NCBI GenBank assembly: GCA_005800465.1
Contig: SYFI01000011.1
Span: 1-33,183 of the forward strand
DNA from: Actinomycetota bacterium
GTDB taxonomy: Bacteria; Actinomycetota; Thermoleophilia; Miltoncostaeales; Miltoncostaeaceae
DNA: 33,183 bases
Reading direction: 5' to 3'
In this document: positions 1 to 7,790 of the stretch, in pieces
Layout of the letters: each line of letters starts with the position of its first letter
How positions within the stretch are numbered: position 1 is the first letter of the stretch
Notes under the pieces: model-generated
What the model was told of the DNA's origin: nothing
Database searches by the model: none
The model's input: only the letters and a program-made list of their open reading frames with translations
Position numbers and translations under genes: made by a program

Positions 1-22
1 CCGCGTCAGAAGTCGCACGGTT

Positions 23-51
23 GGGGTCAGTCCCCGGTGGGGGTCAGTCGC
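23..51 (+). repeat. REP-like repeat, divergent copy
   Basis: This 29-base stretch matches the first part of the three repeats near 18117-18329, with A to T at position 31. That change leaves GGGG/CCCC arms around a TCAGT centre. The next bases (about 52-66) can form a second small hairpin with different sequence from the other copies (GCGCC, AAAA, GGTGC). Two hairpins with a conserved first half resemble a REP-type dispersed element. The relation rests on direct sequence comparison within the window. Confidence 0.6.
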
Positions 52-96
52 TGCGCCAAAAGGTGCGCGAGGGGAGACGGGGGTGAGTGCCCCTGC

Positions 97-145
97 AAAA
101 AAGCGTGAGGGCCTGGGTGCGGAATGGTCCGCGCCCAGGCCCTCA
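97..145 (-). terminator. Rho-independent terminator of the arg operon
   Basis: An 18-bp stem (106-123 with 128-145, one G-U pair, loop ATGG) is followed on the minus strand by six T residues (97-102). It lies about 150 bases past the argD stop codon and points in the operon direction. Stem length, tetraloop and U tract make it the clearest terminator in the window. It implies that transcription of infC...argD ends here and that argF/argR/argG/argH, if linked, are transcribed separately. Confidence 0.9.
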
Positions 146-163
146 GGACGGTGACGGCAATGG

Positions 164-250
164 AGTTGCGAGGGAGCGAGGTTGCTCGGCCCCCCGGCTG
201 CAGCTGCTCATCAGGGGAGTCGCTCCCTAGCTACCGCCACCTGCGCAACT
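164..250 (-). other. Long inverted repeat in argD 3' UTR (candidate structured RNA)
   Basis: Positions 164-170 pair with 244-250 (7 bp), and 171-179 pair with 220-228 (9 bp) immediately inside, with a 15-base one-sided bulge at 229-243. CCCC/GGGG (around 191-195 with 214-217) could add an inner stem. The element lies between the argD stop and the terminator, so the minus-strand transcript would carry it as 3' UTR. It does not look like a tRNA, T-box, SRP RNA or attC site. It could be an mRNA-stability element or a 3'-UTR-derived small RNA. No coding gene is seen in 1-298. Confidence 0.4.
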
Positions 251-298
251 ATGGTCAACGATTATTTGGACCACCTCCTTTCAGCGTTGGAGGAGATA

Positions 299-1477
299 CT
301 AGAACTCGTTGAGGACGTTCCGCAGTGCGTTCAGCGCGTTCGTAAGCTCGTCGCCCGTGATCACCAGCGGCGGGAGGAACCTGACGGTGGTGGCGCTGGT
401 GTTATTCACCAGGAAGCCACGCTCGAGCATCGCCAGCACTACGTCGGCGCCACGCGGCTCATCAATCTCGATTGCGCACATCAGACCACGACCACGCGCC
501 TCAATCGCCAGGCCGTCGTCTACCAGCCCCTGAAGGCCGCCAAGGAAGCACGCGCCCTCTGTACGCACGTGCTGCTGCAACGCCGGGTCACTCAGCACCC
601 TGGCAGCGGCCAGCGCCGACGCGCATGCGAGCGGGCTGCCCGCGAATGTCGACCCGTGGTCGCCAGGCTGGAACACCGCGTCAATGCCCGGCCTCGCCGT
701 GACGGCCCCAATTGGGAACCCGCCGCCGAGGCTCTTGGCCAGACACATCACGTCGGGCTCAATTCCCGCGTCCTGATACGCGTAGAGCGGCCCGGTGCGC
801 GACATACCCGTCTGGATCTCATCGACGATCAGCAGGGCGCCGTGCTCGTCGGCCAACTGACGCGCCAGCCGTACGAAGTCGTCATCGAGCGGATACACGC
901 CGCACTCGCCCTGCACGATCTCAATGACGATGGCGCAGGTCTTCTCGCTCACCGCCGCGCGCAGGGCGTCCTTGTCGTTGCGCGGCACGTACCGCGCACC
1001 CGGCATCAGCGGCTTGAAGGCTTCCTGCTTGCCCGGCTGACCGGTGAGCGCCAACGCTCCCATCGTCCGCCCGTGAAAGCCGTCCTCAAGCGACACGAAC
1101 TCGTTGCGGTCAGGGCCACCGTGCTTGCGCGCCAGCTTGATGGCGGCCTCCGACGCCTCGGCGCCGGAGTTGCAGAAGAACACCCGGCCGCTCATGGAAG
1201 TGTCGCGGATCCACTCGGCAAGCTCCACCATGGGCTCGGTGTAATAGAGGTTGGAGGTGTTGATGAGCGTGCCGGCCTGCTCGCGGATAGCCGCCACCAC
1301 ATCGGGGTGGCAGTGCCCGGCGTTGATCATCGAGATGCCCGACATCAGGTCGAGGTAGCCGCGGCCCTCAGGGTCAAAGAGCCACGCGCTCTCGCCCCGC
1401 ACAAACTCCACGGGGTAGCGCCCGTAGTTACTCATGAGCGCCGCCTGCTCGCGCTCAATCATCTCCGGACGGATCAC
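299..1477 (-). CDS. argD: Acetylornithine aminotransferase
   Basis: PLP-dependent class III aminotransferase (392 residues, normal length). It converts N-acetylglutamate semialdehyde and glutamate to N-acetylornithine and 2-oxoglutarate in cytosolic arginine synthesis. Visible motifs are NSGAEA (about 103-108), FHGRT (134-138), the PLP aspartate region DEIQTG (219-224) and the Schiff-base lysine in CLAKSLGGG (Lys248). The start ATG overlaps the argB stop by 4 bases (ATGA), so translation is probably coupled. It is the last gene of the operon, followed by a long 3' UTR and a terminator. The family also acts on succinyldiaminopimelate, but the arg context makes ArgD the natural call. Confidence 0.96.
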   Translation of the reverse strand: MIRPEMIEREQAALMSNYGRYPVEFVRGESAWLFDPEGRGYLDLMSGISMINAGHCHPDVVAAIREQAGTLINTSNLYYTEPMVELAEWIRDTSMSGRVFFCNSGAEASEAAIKLARKHGGPDRNEFVSLEDGFHGRTMGALALTGQPGKQEAFKPLMPGARYVPRNDKDALRAAVSEKTCAIVIEIVQGECGVYPLDDDFVRLARQLADEHGALLIVDEIQTGMSRTGPLYAYQDAGIEPDVMCLAKSLGGGFPIGAVTARPGIDAVFQPGDHGSTFAGSPLACASALAAARVLSDPALQQHVRTEGACFLGGLQGLVDDGLAIEARGRGLMCAIEIDEPRGADVVLAMLERGFLVNNTSATTVRFLPPLVITGDELTNALNALRNVLNEF

Positions 1478-2367
1478 GCCCGGGTGACCATCGTGCCGAG
1501 GCCCTCCTCGGTGAACAGCTCCATGATCACCGAGTGCGGCACGCGGCCGTCAACGATCTGCGCGGCCTCCACCCCACCCTTCAGGGCATCGCGCACGGCC
1601 GACAGCTTGGGGATCATCCCCTCGTCAACGTCGCCTGCCTCGAGCATGGCCTCAATGTCGAGCAGCGAGCACCGCCCGATGAGCGTGGTCTTGTCGTCAA
1701 AGTCTTCGTACACGCCCTCGACATCGGTGAGGAAGATGACCCGCCGGGCACCCAGCGCCTTGGCAAGCGCACCGGCCACCGTGTCGGCATTGATGTTGTA
1801 GCTCTGCCCCTGCGCATCAACGCCCACAGACGCGACGACGGGAACGAACCGGCCCAGATCGCTCAAGATGTCGGGATTGATGCGGGCAACGTCGCCCACA
1901 AAGCCCAAGTCACCGCTATCGCTGTTGGCCTTCCTGGCCTCAATCAAGCGGCCGTCGTCGCCGGAGAGCCCCACGGCCTCAATGCCAGCCACGTGCAGCT
2001 GGGCCACGATCTCCTTGTTGATCTTGCCGATGAGCACCATCTTCACAAGTTCCATGGTGGGCTCATCGGTCACCCGAAGGCCATCCACAAAGTTGATGTC
2101 GAGCCCGAGGCGCTCGGAGTACTTGCTGATGTCCGGGCCGCCGCCGTGCACCACAACGGGGTTGAGGCCCACGAGCTTGAGCAGCGCGATGTCGCGCGCG
2201 AATGATGCCTTGAGCTCCGGCTTGGTCATCGCCGCGCCGCCGTACTTCACCACCACCGTGGCCCCGGCGAACTGCTGGATAAACGGCAGGGCCTCGAGCA
2301 GCACGGCTGCCCGTGCCTCGACCTCGGCCCGTTCCGGAAGATGGTCTCTGCGGCTCGTCTTGCCCAT
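1474..2367 (-). CDS. argB: Acetylglutamate kinase
   Basis: Amino-acid kinase family, 297 residues. It phosphorylates N-acetylglutamate, the second step of arginine synthesis and usually the feedback-controlled one. The N-terminal glycine-rich KYGGAAM (commonly KYGGNAM), VVHGGGPDI and the C-terminal IVDGRVPHS segment are all present. The N-terminal helix (about residues 15-35, ending ALPFIQQFAG) is like that of arginine-sensitive hexameric kinases, so inhibition by arginine is likely but inferred. It overlaps argD by 4 bases. It is separated from argJ by two unrelated small genes, and a TACCTT box 9 bases before its ATG could restart transcription. Confidence 0.96.
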   Translation of the reverse strand: MGKTSRRDHLPERAEVEARAAVLLEALPFIQQFAGATVVVKYGGAAMTKPELKASFARDIALLKLVGLNPVVVHGGGPDISKYSERLGLDINFVDGLRVTDEPTMELVKMVLIGKINKEIVAQLHVAGIEAVGLSGDDGRLIEARKANSDSGDLGFVGDVARINPDILSDLGRFVPVVASVGVDAQGQSYNINADTVAGALAKALGARRVIFLTDVEGVYEDFDDKTTLIGRCSLLDIEAMLEAGDVDEGMIPKLSAVRDALKGGVEAAQIVDGRVPHSVIMELFTEEGLGTMVTRA

Positions 2368-2376
2368 AGATGCGGC

Positions 2377-2382
2377 AAGGTA
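2377..2382 (-). promoter_or_regulatory. Possible -10 box upstream of argB
   Basis: Minus-strand TACCTT ends 9 bases before the argB ATG. This fits the TANNNT boxes seen before other start codons here, although the spacing is slightly longer. It would let argB-argD be transcribed independently of the upstream insertion. No clear -35 is seen. Confidence 0.3.
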
Positions 2383-2450
2383 TCAGCAGGTTCCGCCGAG
2401 CCCCCTGCTCGCAGCGGCATTTCGCAACGCCGCTCGCACCGCCGGCCGTC

Positions 2451-2723
2451 TTAGGCTGCAGTCGGCGCCGGGCCGTCGTCGTCAGCCGCGTACGGGTATC
2501 TCGCAACCAATTTCAAGTCGTCCGCCACGACCGAGTTGCAGTCAATCGTGTTACCGAAGGCGTCAAACCATTCGACGATCGGTGACGGCGTTCCCTCAAG
2601 ATCCATCACCACGCCCTCTGTCCCGGCGGGAATCGGAGGCGCGGGCCAAGGGTCGTCGGGACCAGTGGACGACGCCGGGATGGCGGTCAGAAGCCGACCC
2701 TGATCGAACATCGTGAAGTTCAT
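2451..2723 (-). CDS. DUF4926-like small protein
   Basis: A 90-residue protein whose ATG overlaps the stop of the upstream 129-residue gene by 4 bases (ATGA). The longer reading from 2804 was rejected because its first 27 residues are antisense-like and overlap that gene. The core FDQGRLLTAIP, then PAGTEGVVMDLEG, then IVEWFDAFGNTIDC and DDLKLVARYP follows the DUF4926 pattern (leading Leu-rich strand, Gly-Thr-Val-Val turn, VEF-D-DG strand). The Asp/Pro/Ala tail is extra. DUF4926 proteins are small beta-rich proteins of unknown function, often found next to DUF6883 as here. It may be the antidote or partner of the upstream gene, but that is inference. Confidence 0.6.
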   Translation of the reverse strand: MNFTMFDQGRLLTAIPASSTGPDDPWPAPPIPAGTEGVVMDLEGTPSPIVEWFDAFGNTIDCNSVVADDLKLVARYPYAADDDGPAPTAA

Positions 2724-3109
2724 GGTCGAATCCGAGCGCCAGTCCTGCGCGCAGCGGGGTACGCGGTGACGAAGCGTGATGTCGACTCTCCGATGAGTAC
2801 ACACCAGATGGTCAGGAGAATCATGTGGCGCTCGTTCTGACCCACGAATGCGCCACGGACCTCGTAGTTCGTGCCGCCAACCCTCTGGACGGGTCGCGCG
2901 CTCACGACCGTGCAGTTATTCGCATGAGCGATCAGGGATGACCGAAGAAGTGCCGGGTCCGTGAAACCAAGCACCCCGACGAAGAGCCACGACTTATCGG
3001 CGTCCCTCCGGCGCTGGTCGCGGTCGTGGCGGCGTGCGCGATCAGGCAGGAAGTCGAGCTTGCGCTCATCCACCTCTGCGCGCCGCCAGTCGGGATCATC
3101 GATTTGCAC
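2720..3109 (-). CDS. DUF6883-like protein
   Basis: A 129-residue protein starting at GTG. The in-frame codon three triplets upstream is TAG, so no longer start exists. The series DERKLDFL, then DKSWLFVGVLGF, LLRSSLIAHA, TNYEVRGAFVG, then LTIWCVL and RFVTAYPA matches the DUF6883 pattern (KL-x-FLL, K-x-x-F-x-x-LGF, Y-V-G, W and RxVTAYP). DUF6883 occurs as a stand-alone small protein and as a C-terminal domain of toxin-like proteins. A TAGCGT box 6 bases before the GTG suggests its own leaderless transcript. It is coupled to the DUF4926-like gene and sits between argJ and argB with no known role in arginine synthesis. Confidence 0.6.
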   Translation of the reverse strand: MQIDDPDWRRAEVDERKLDFLPDRARRHDRDQRRRDADKSWLFVGVLGFTDPALLRSSLIAHANNCTVVSARPVQRVGGTNYEVRGAFVGQNERHMILLTIWCVLIGESTSRFVTAYPAARRTGARIRP

Positions 3110-3115
3110 ACGGCG

Positions 3116-3121
3116 ACGCTA
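3116..3121 (-). promoter_or_regulatory. -10 box for the DUF6883/DUF4926 pair
   Basis: Minus-strand TAGCGT lies exactly 6 bases before the GTG start. This is the spacing seen at many other starts in this window, consistent with a leaderless mRNA. It lies in the 60-base gap after argJ. Confidence 0.45.
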
Positions 3122-3169
3122 TGCCGCCCCGGCGCACCGATGGCCCACGCTCCGTGCCGGTTGTGTGCT

Positions 3170-4327
3170 TTACGTGCGGTAGTCGGCGTTCACGGACACG
3201 TACCCGTGCCCGAGGTCGCTGGCGAACAGTTCCGCGAGCCCATCGCCGCGTCCAAGGCCCACCTGGATCTCGTACTCCGGGCGCGCCATCACCTCGTCAA
3301 TCCCCTGGCCATCCGGCAGCACGCCGTCAAAGCGCAGGGTGAAGTCCACATGGCCTCCGGTGAGTGCGAGCGCCTGACCAACAGCCTGGTTGATGCGGCC
3401 CCAATTGGCGTCGCGGCCGTACACCGCGGTGCGCACCAACGCGCTTTCGCCAACGGCCCGCACCACCCGCTCGGCCTCTTCGTCGTCCAGCGCCCCATCC
3501 ACCACCACGCGCACTGCATGCTCGGCGCCCTCGCCATCCTTCACCATGAGAATCGCGAGGTACCGGCAGATGGCAGAGAGCGCATTGGCGAACAACGCGA
3601 GGTCGTCGCCCTCAATGGGCGGGCCCTCCCCATTCCCGATCACCAGCAGCGTGTCGCTGGGGCTCATCTGGCCGTCAACTGAGATGCGGTTGAAGCCACT
3701 GCCCGCCGCCGCCCGCGTTGCAGCGAGCAGGTCGTCGGGAAGCACACAGGCATCGGTGGTCGCGTACGCCAACATCGTGGCCATGTCGGGGCGGATCATT
3801 CCGGCGCCCTTGGCGGCGGCGCCGATAGTCACCTCGCCAGAAGTGAGCGCCAGCCGAAAGGTGCCGCCCTTCGCGAAGGCATCGGTGGTGCGGATGGCCT
3901 CGCCGAAGTCCGTGCCCCCGTCGGAAGTAAGTGCCGCAGCAGCCGAATCCATGCCCGCGGTGAGCAGCTTCATGGGCAGACCCTCGCCGATGACCCCCGT
4001 CGAGCACACAGCGAGGCTGCCGGTGGGAACCCGGGCCGCGGCGGCGGCGATCTCCCCCATCGCACGGGCATCCGCAATTCCCTGCTCGCCCGTTGCGGCA
4101 TTGGCGCAGCCGCTGTTCACCACTACGCCGCGCAGACCACCGGGGTGGAGCGTGCGTGTGTAGATAACGGCTGCAGATGGCAGGGCGCTCGGGGTGTCGA
4201 CGATGGCCGACGCCGTGGGCCGGTCGCTCACCAGCAGCCCCAGGTCGAGCTGCCCCTCGCCCTTCAACCCCGCGGCGACACCCGCCGCACGGAAGCCCTC
4301 TGGCGACGTGACGCCGGTGCCCTCCAC
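3170..4327 (-). CDS. argJ: Bifunctional ornithine acetyltransferase / N-acetylglutamate synthase
   Basis: A 385-residue ArgJ-family protein. It moves the acetyl group from N-acetylornithine to glutamate, closing the cyclic arginine pathway, and many members can also use acetyl-CoA. NSGCANA (71-77), STGVIG (109-114) and KGAGMI (173-178) are present. The proenzyme splits itself before the threonine in RPDMATMLA (Thr184), which becomes the nucleophile. The GTG start is chosen because the family begins near VTSPEGFRAAG. An in-frame extension toward argC (CTG start) is possible but not needed. It lies 59 bases after argC and is followed by an inserted gene pair rather than by argB. Confidence 0.95.
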   Translation of the reverse strand: MEGTGVTSPEGFRAAGVAAGLKGEGQLDLGLLVSDRPTASAIVDTPSALPSAAVIYTRTLHPGGLRGVVVNSGCANAATGEQGIADARAMGEIAAAAARVPTGSLAVCSTGVIGEGLPMKLLTAGMDSAAAALTSDGGTDFGEAIRTTDAFAKGGTFRLALTSGEVTIGAAAKGAGMIRPDMATMLAYATTDACVLPDDLLAATRAAAGSGFNRISVDGQMSPSDTLLVIGNGEGPPIEGDDLALFANALSAICRYLAILMVKDGEGAEHAVRVVVDGALDDEEAERVVRAVGESALVRTAVYGRDANWGRINQAVGQALALTGGHVDFTLRFDGVLPDGQGIDEVMARPEYEIQVGLGRGDGLAELFASDLGHGYVSVNADYRT

Positions 4328-4386
4328 CCTCGTGAGGCCCTCAGGCGCGCCGATCCAGTCGGTGCGCAGAACCGGGGCCCAGTCGG

Positions 4387-5367
4387 TCAGAGGAGCCCCT
4401 CGGTCTCGGGTCGGCCCGCCATGAGGTTGAGGTTCTGAACTGCCTGACTGGCGGCGCCCTTCATCAGGTTGTCAATCACCCCGAAGGAGATGAGACGACC
4501 GGATGCCTGGTCAACCATTGGGCACACCTGCGCAAAGTTGTTGTGCTGCACTGCCTGCATGCCGGGTGGGGTCTCCACCACCTCCACAAACGGATGGCCG
4601 TCGTAGAAGTCGGTGTAGGCCTTCGTCAGCTCATTCTGCGTGGGGGCATCCCCTGTAAACCGCGCGTAGGCGGATGCCAGCAGCCCGCGATCAACCGGAA
4701 CCAGATGCGGGGTAAACACCACATCGGCACCCATTTGCTGGGCGATCTCGGGTGTGTGCCGATGGTTCAGCACCTTGTATGCACGCACGCTGTCGGCCAC
4801 CGAGCAGTAGTGCACGTCGGGGCCAGGGGTCTTTCCCGCCCCGCTCACGCCACTCTTGGCGTCGATCACGATGTCGGTGATGCGGCCTTTCATGGGCAGG
4901 AGCGCCAGCAGCGACGCCGTGGGATAGCAGCCCGGGTTGGCCACAACGCGCGCACCCTTGATGGCCTCGCGGTTGATCTCGGGCAGCCCGTACACGGCCT
5001 CGGCCAGCAGATCGGGACGCGGGTGGTCAAAGCCGTACCAATGCGGGTAGGCGGCAGGATCGCTGAGGCGGTGGTCGGCCGACACATCGACCACTCGCAC
5101 GCTGCGGTCAACCAGTTCGCTCACCACGTCCGCAGCCTCGGCGTGTGGGTAACACACGGCGGCGAAGTCGCCTGCAGCCACGCCGTCCAGATCGAGCTCC
5201 TGCAGTACCGCATCAACCCGGTACTCGGGTGCCACGTCGACAATGCGCTTGCCGGCGTCGGCCCGGGCGGTCATCTGACCCAGCGTGAAGTGCGGGTGGG
5301 CGTCCACCAGCGCCGCCAGTTGCGCACCGGCGTAACCAGCGGCACCGATGACGTGCACCGTGCTCAT
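4387..5367 (-). CDS. argC: N-acetyl-gamma-glutamyl-phosphate reductase
   Basis: A 326-residue NADPH-dependent reductase forming N-acetylglutamate semialdehyde, the third step of arginine synthesis. It has the N-terminal nucleotide-binding motif GAAGYAG (8-14), VDVSADHRL (93-101) and the catalytic cysteine in NPGCYPTA (Cys147). The C-terminal dimerisation part ends QNLNLMAG as in the family. The ATG overlaps the pheT stop by 4 bases, tying the arg genes to the phenylalanyl-tRNA synthetase genes in one transcript. The type 1 ArgC length is normal. Confidence 0.96.
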   Translation of the reverse strand: MSTVHVIGAAGYAGAQLAALVDAHPHFTLGQMTARADAGKRIVDVAPEYRVDAVLQELDLDGVAAGDFAAVCYPHAEAADVVSELVDRSVRVVDVSADHRLSDPAAYPHWYGFDHPRPDLLAEAVYGLPEINREAIKGARVVANPGCYPTASLLALLPMKGRITDIVIDAKSGVSGAGKTPGPDVHYCSVADSVRAYKVLNHRHTPEIAQQMGADVVFTPHLVPVDRGLLASAYARFTGDAPTQNELTKAYTDFYDGHPFVEVVETPPGMQAVQHNNFAQVCPMVDQASGRLISFGVIDNLMKGAASQAVQNLNLMAGRPETEGLL

Positions 5368-7790
5368 GAGCGCAGCACGGCTCCGACCGCCTCACGGAGG
5401 GCGGTCATAGCGCGGTCGGTAACGGCGTCGATCTCATCGTCGGTGAGGGTACGCCCGGGGTCGGCGATGTGCGCACGCACGGCAAGGCTCACGTGCCCGT
5501 CGGGCACCTGATCGCCGTCGTAGTGATCAAACACCTCCACCTCGCGCACCAGATCCCCGCCGGCCTCGCGCACCACCTCAAGCACCCGCGATGCGGGCAC
5601 GGAGTCGGGCACGATCACCGCGAGGTCGCGGGTCGACACCGGCACCGAAATAAGGTCGACGTACTTGCGGGGCTCGGCAGGGCGCTGCCTGGCGAGGTCG
5701 GCAATCCACAGGGTCACGATTACCACTGGGCCCTTCACGTCAAACGCCTGCAGTACCGCGGGGTGCACCTCGCCGGCGATACCGATCCGGTGGCCATGAG
5801 CCGTGATGCGTGCCTGACGTACGGGATGCAGGAAGGGCTCCTCGGCGCCGGGCGCGGAATCGGCCTCAATGCCCGCCGCGCGTGCGAGCGCGATGCCGAG
5901 GCCGGTGGCCGACCACACGTCAACGTCCTCAGGCGACTGCCGCCAGCCGCGGGCGCCCGGGGCACCAAACAGCAAGGCGGTGATCTCCTCGGGCTCGCCG
6001 GCCAGGCCATCGGCGGCGGGGATGTAGGTGCGTCCCACCTCGAAGATGCCGCCATCACGGCGCTGGTGACTCTGATTGCGCTCCACGGCGCGGAGCAGAC
6101 CCGGAAGCAGCGAGCGGCGCATCACGGCCATCTCGTCTGACAGCGCGTTGGAGATACGGACCACGTTGCGCACCGAGTCGTCAACCGGGATACCCAGACG
6201 GTCGAGATCGGCCTCGGGCACGAAGCGGTACGAGATGGCCTCCGACAGCCCCAGGGCAGCGGCGCGACGGGCCAACTGGCGCACGATGGTCTGTTCAGGT
6301 GCCAGGCGCGCCCGGGCGGTGACCCGTGGTAGTAACGCCTCGATCTCGTCAAACCCATGGATGCGCCCAACCTCTTCGATGAGGTCGATCTCGCGCTGCA
6401 GGTCGGCCACCCGGTGCCAGGGCACCGTCACGGTATGGGCATCTGCTCCGCGATCCACGGTGCAGCCGAGGCGCTCCAGCGTGATGGCGCTCTCGTCGGC
6501 AGTGATGTCCACGCCCAGGATGTGTCCCACCCGCTGGTGGCGCAGGGTGATGACCGGCGCCGCAGGTGATTGCTCGTGGGCGTCCAGTACACCGGGCACC
6601 AGCTTGGCACCGGCAAGGTCGGTGAGCAGGCGGCACGCCAGCGCCATGGCGTACGGCGGCAGTTCGCGGGGCTGCCCCTTCTCAAACCGGGCGCTCGACT
6701 CGGTGCGGAGGCCCAGGCCAAGCGAGGTGCGGATGATGTTGGGGCCATCAAAGGTCGCGGCTTCCAGCAGCACGCGGGTAGTGGAGCCCGACACCTCAGC
6801 GAACTCGGCGCCGAAGATGCCGGCAATCACTGCAGGCTTCCCGGCGTCGGCGATCACCAAGTTGTCGGTGCCAAGCGTGCGCTCCTGGCCATCGAGCGTG
6901 ACGATCTTCTCGCCGTCGGTTGCCCGGCGCACCACGATCGCCGGCCCGGCCAGATGATCCAGATCAAATGCGTGCAACGGCTGGGCGGTAAGCAGCATCA
7001 CGTAGTTAGTGATGTCAACGACGTTGTTGATGCTGCGCATGCCGGCGGCCTCAAGGCGGCGCACCATCCAGTCGGGCGACGGGCCCACCGTCACGTCCAC
7101 CAGCACCCGTGCCATGTAGCGCGGGCAGAGGTCGGTGGCCTCCACCGTCAGGGAGACGTGGTCGCCCACCTGGCCGGGGCCATCCTCCGCTGGCAGTGAC
7201 AGATCCAGCGCCGGAAGGGGCTCGCCCGTGATGGTGTGCACCTCGCGGGCGATGCCGTGTATGCCCTGGCAGTCGCCACGGTTGGGCGTGACCTCGAGCT
7301 CGAGCACGGGGCCCGGCGACGGCAGCGCATCGAGGAGGGGCGTGCCAGCCACCAGATCATCCGACAGCACCAGAATGCCGTCGCTCCCGTCGGCCAGCTC
7401 AAGCTCGGTGGCCGAGCACACCATGCCGAGGCTCTCCACCCCGCGCAGTTTGGCCTTGCCCAGTTTCTGGCCTCCGGGCATCACGGCACCCGGGATTGCC
7501 ACGGCCACGGTCTGGCCGACGGCCACGTTGGGTGCGCCGCACACGATCTGCCGTGGCTCGTCGTGTCCGGTGTCAATACTCAGCACATGCAGGCGGTCGG
7601 CGTCGGGGTGCTGATCGCAGGTGAGCACCTTGCCCACAAGAAACGACTCGCGGTTACTCGGCGTATCGGCGATGCCGCGGGTGATCACCTTCTCAACGGC
7701 GGTACCGGTGGCGGTGAGGCGCTCGGCGATCTGCTCGTCGGTGAGCGAAGTGGCGATCTGCTCGCGCAGCCACTCGAGGGGCAACTTCAT
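5364..7790 (-). CDS. pheT: Phenylalanine-tRNA ligase beta subunit
   Basis: An 808-residue beta chain of the alpha2-beta2 synthetase that charges tRNA-Phe. Domains in order: N-terminal helical start (MKLPLEWLREQI), an EMAP-type tRNA-binding fold (about 45-150, with QHPDADRL and VCGAPNV), B3/B4 editing region (about 200-395, ending in FGAEFAEV...SSARFEKG), B5, the catalytic-like core (about 480-680), and a C-terminal ferredoxin-like anticodon-binding domain (about 710-808, starting ISVPVSTRDLAV). Length and order are typical. It overlaps pheS by 4 bases upstream and argC by 4 bases downstream. Confidence 0.97.
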   Translation of the reverse strand: MKLPLEWLREQIATSLTDEQIAERLTATGTAVEKVITRGIADTPSNRESFLVGKVLTCDQHPDADRLHVLSIDTGHDEPRQIVCGAPNVAVGQTVAVAIPGAVMPGGQKLGKAKLRGVESLGMVCSATELELADGSDGILVLSDDLVAGTPLLDALPSPGPVLELEVTPNRGDCQGIHGIAREVHTITGEPLPALDLSLPAEDGPGQVGDHVSLTVEATDLCPRYMARVLVDVTVGPSPDWMVRRLEAAGMRSINNVVDITNYVMLLTAQPLHAFDLDHLAGPAIVVRRATDGEKIVTLDGQERTLGTDNLVIADAGKPAVIAGIFGAEFAEVSGSTTRVLLEAATFDGPNIIRTSLGLGLRTESSARFEKGQPRELPPYAMALACRLLTDLAGAKLVPGVLDAHEQSPAAPVITLRHQRVGHILGVDITADESAITLERLGCTVDRGADAHTVTVPWHRVADLQREIDLIEEVGRIHGFDEIEALLPRVTARARLAPEQTIVRQLARRAAALGLSEAISYRFVPEADLDRLGIPVDDSVRNVVRISNALSDEMAVMRRSLLPGLLRAVERNQSHQRRDGGIFEVGRTYIPAADGLAGEPEEITALLFGAPGARGWRQSPEDVDVWSATGLGIALARAAGIEADSAPGAEEPFLHPVRQARITAHGHRIGIAGEVHPAVLQAFDVKGPVVIVTLWIADLARQRPAEPRKYVDLISVPVSTRDLAVIVPDSVPASRVLEVVREAGGDLVREVEVFDHYDGDQVPDGHVSLAVRAHIADPGRTLTDDEIDAVTDRAMTALREAVGAVLRS

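Noticed and set aside
207..214. CTGATGAG on the minus strand, like a hammerhead-ribozyme core
   Set aside because: The required GAAA segment and stems II/III around a cleavage site are absent.
164..250. Integron attC site
   Set aside because: The ends read AGTTGCG...CGCAACT, the wrong orientation for the RYYYAAC/GTTRRRY boxes, and no integrase is present.
182..1801. A long plus-strand ORF of 539 codons opposite argD and argB
   Set aside because: It is antisense to two clearly conserved arg genes, has no recognisable domain and arises from GC-rich codon bias on the other strand.
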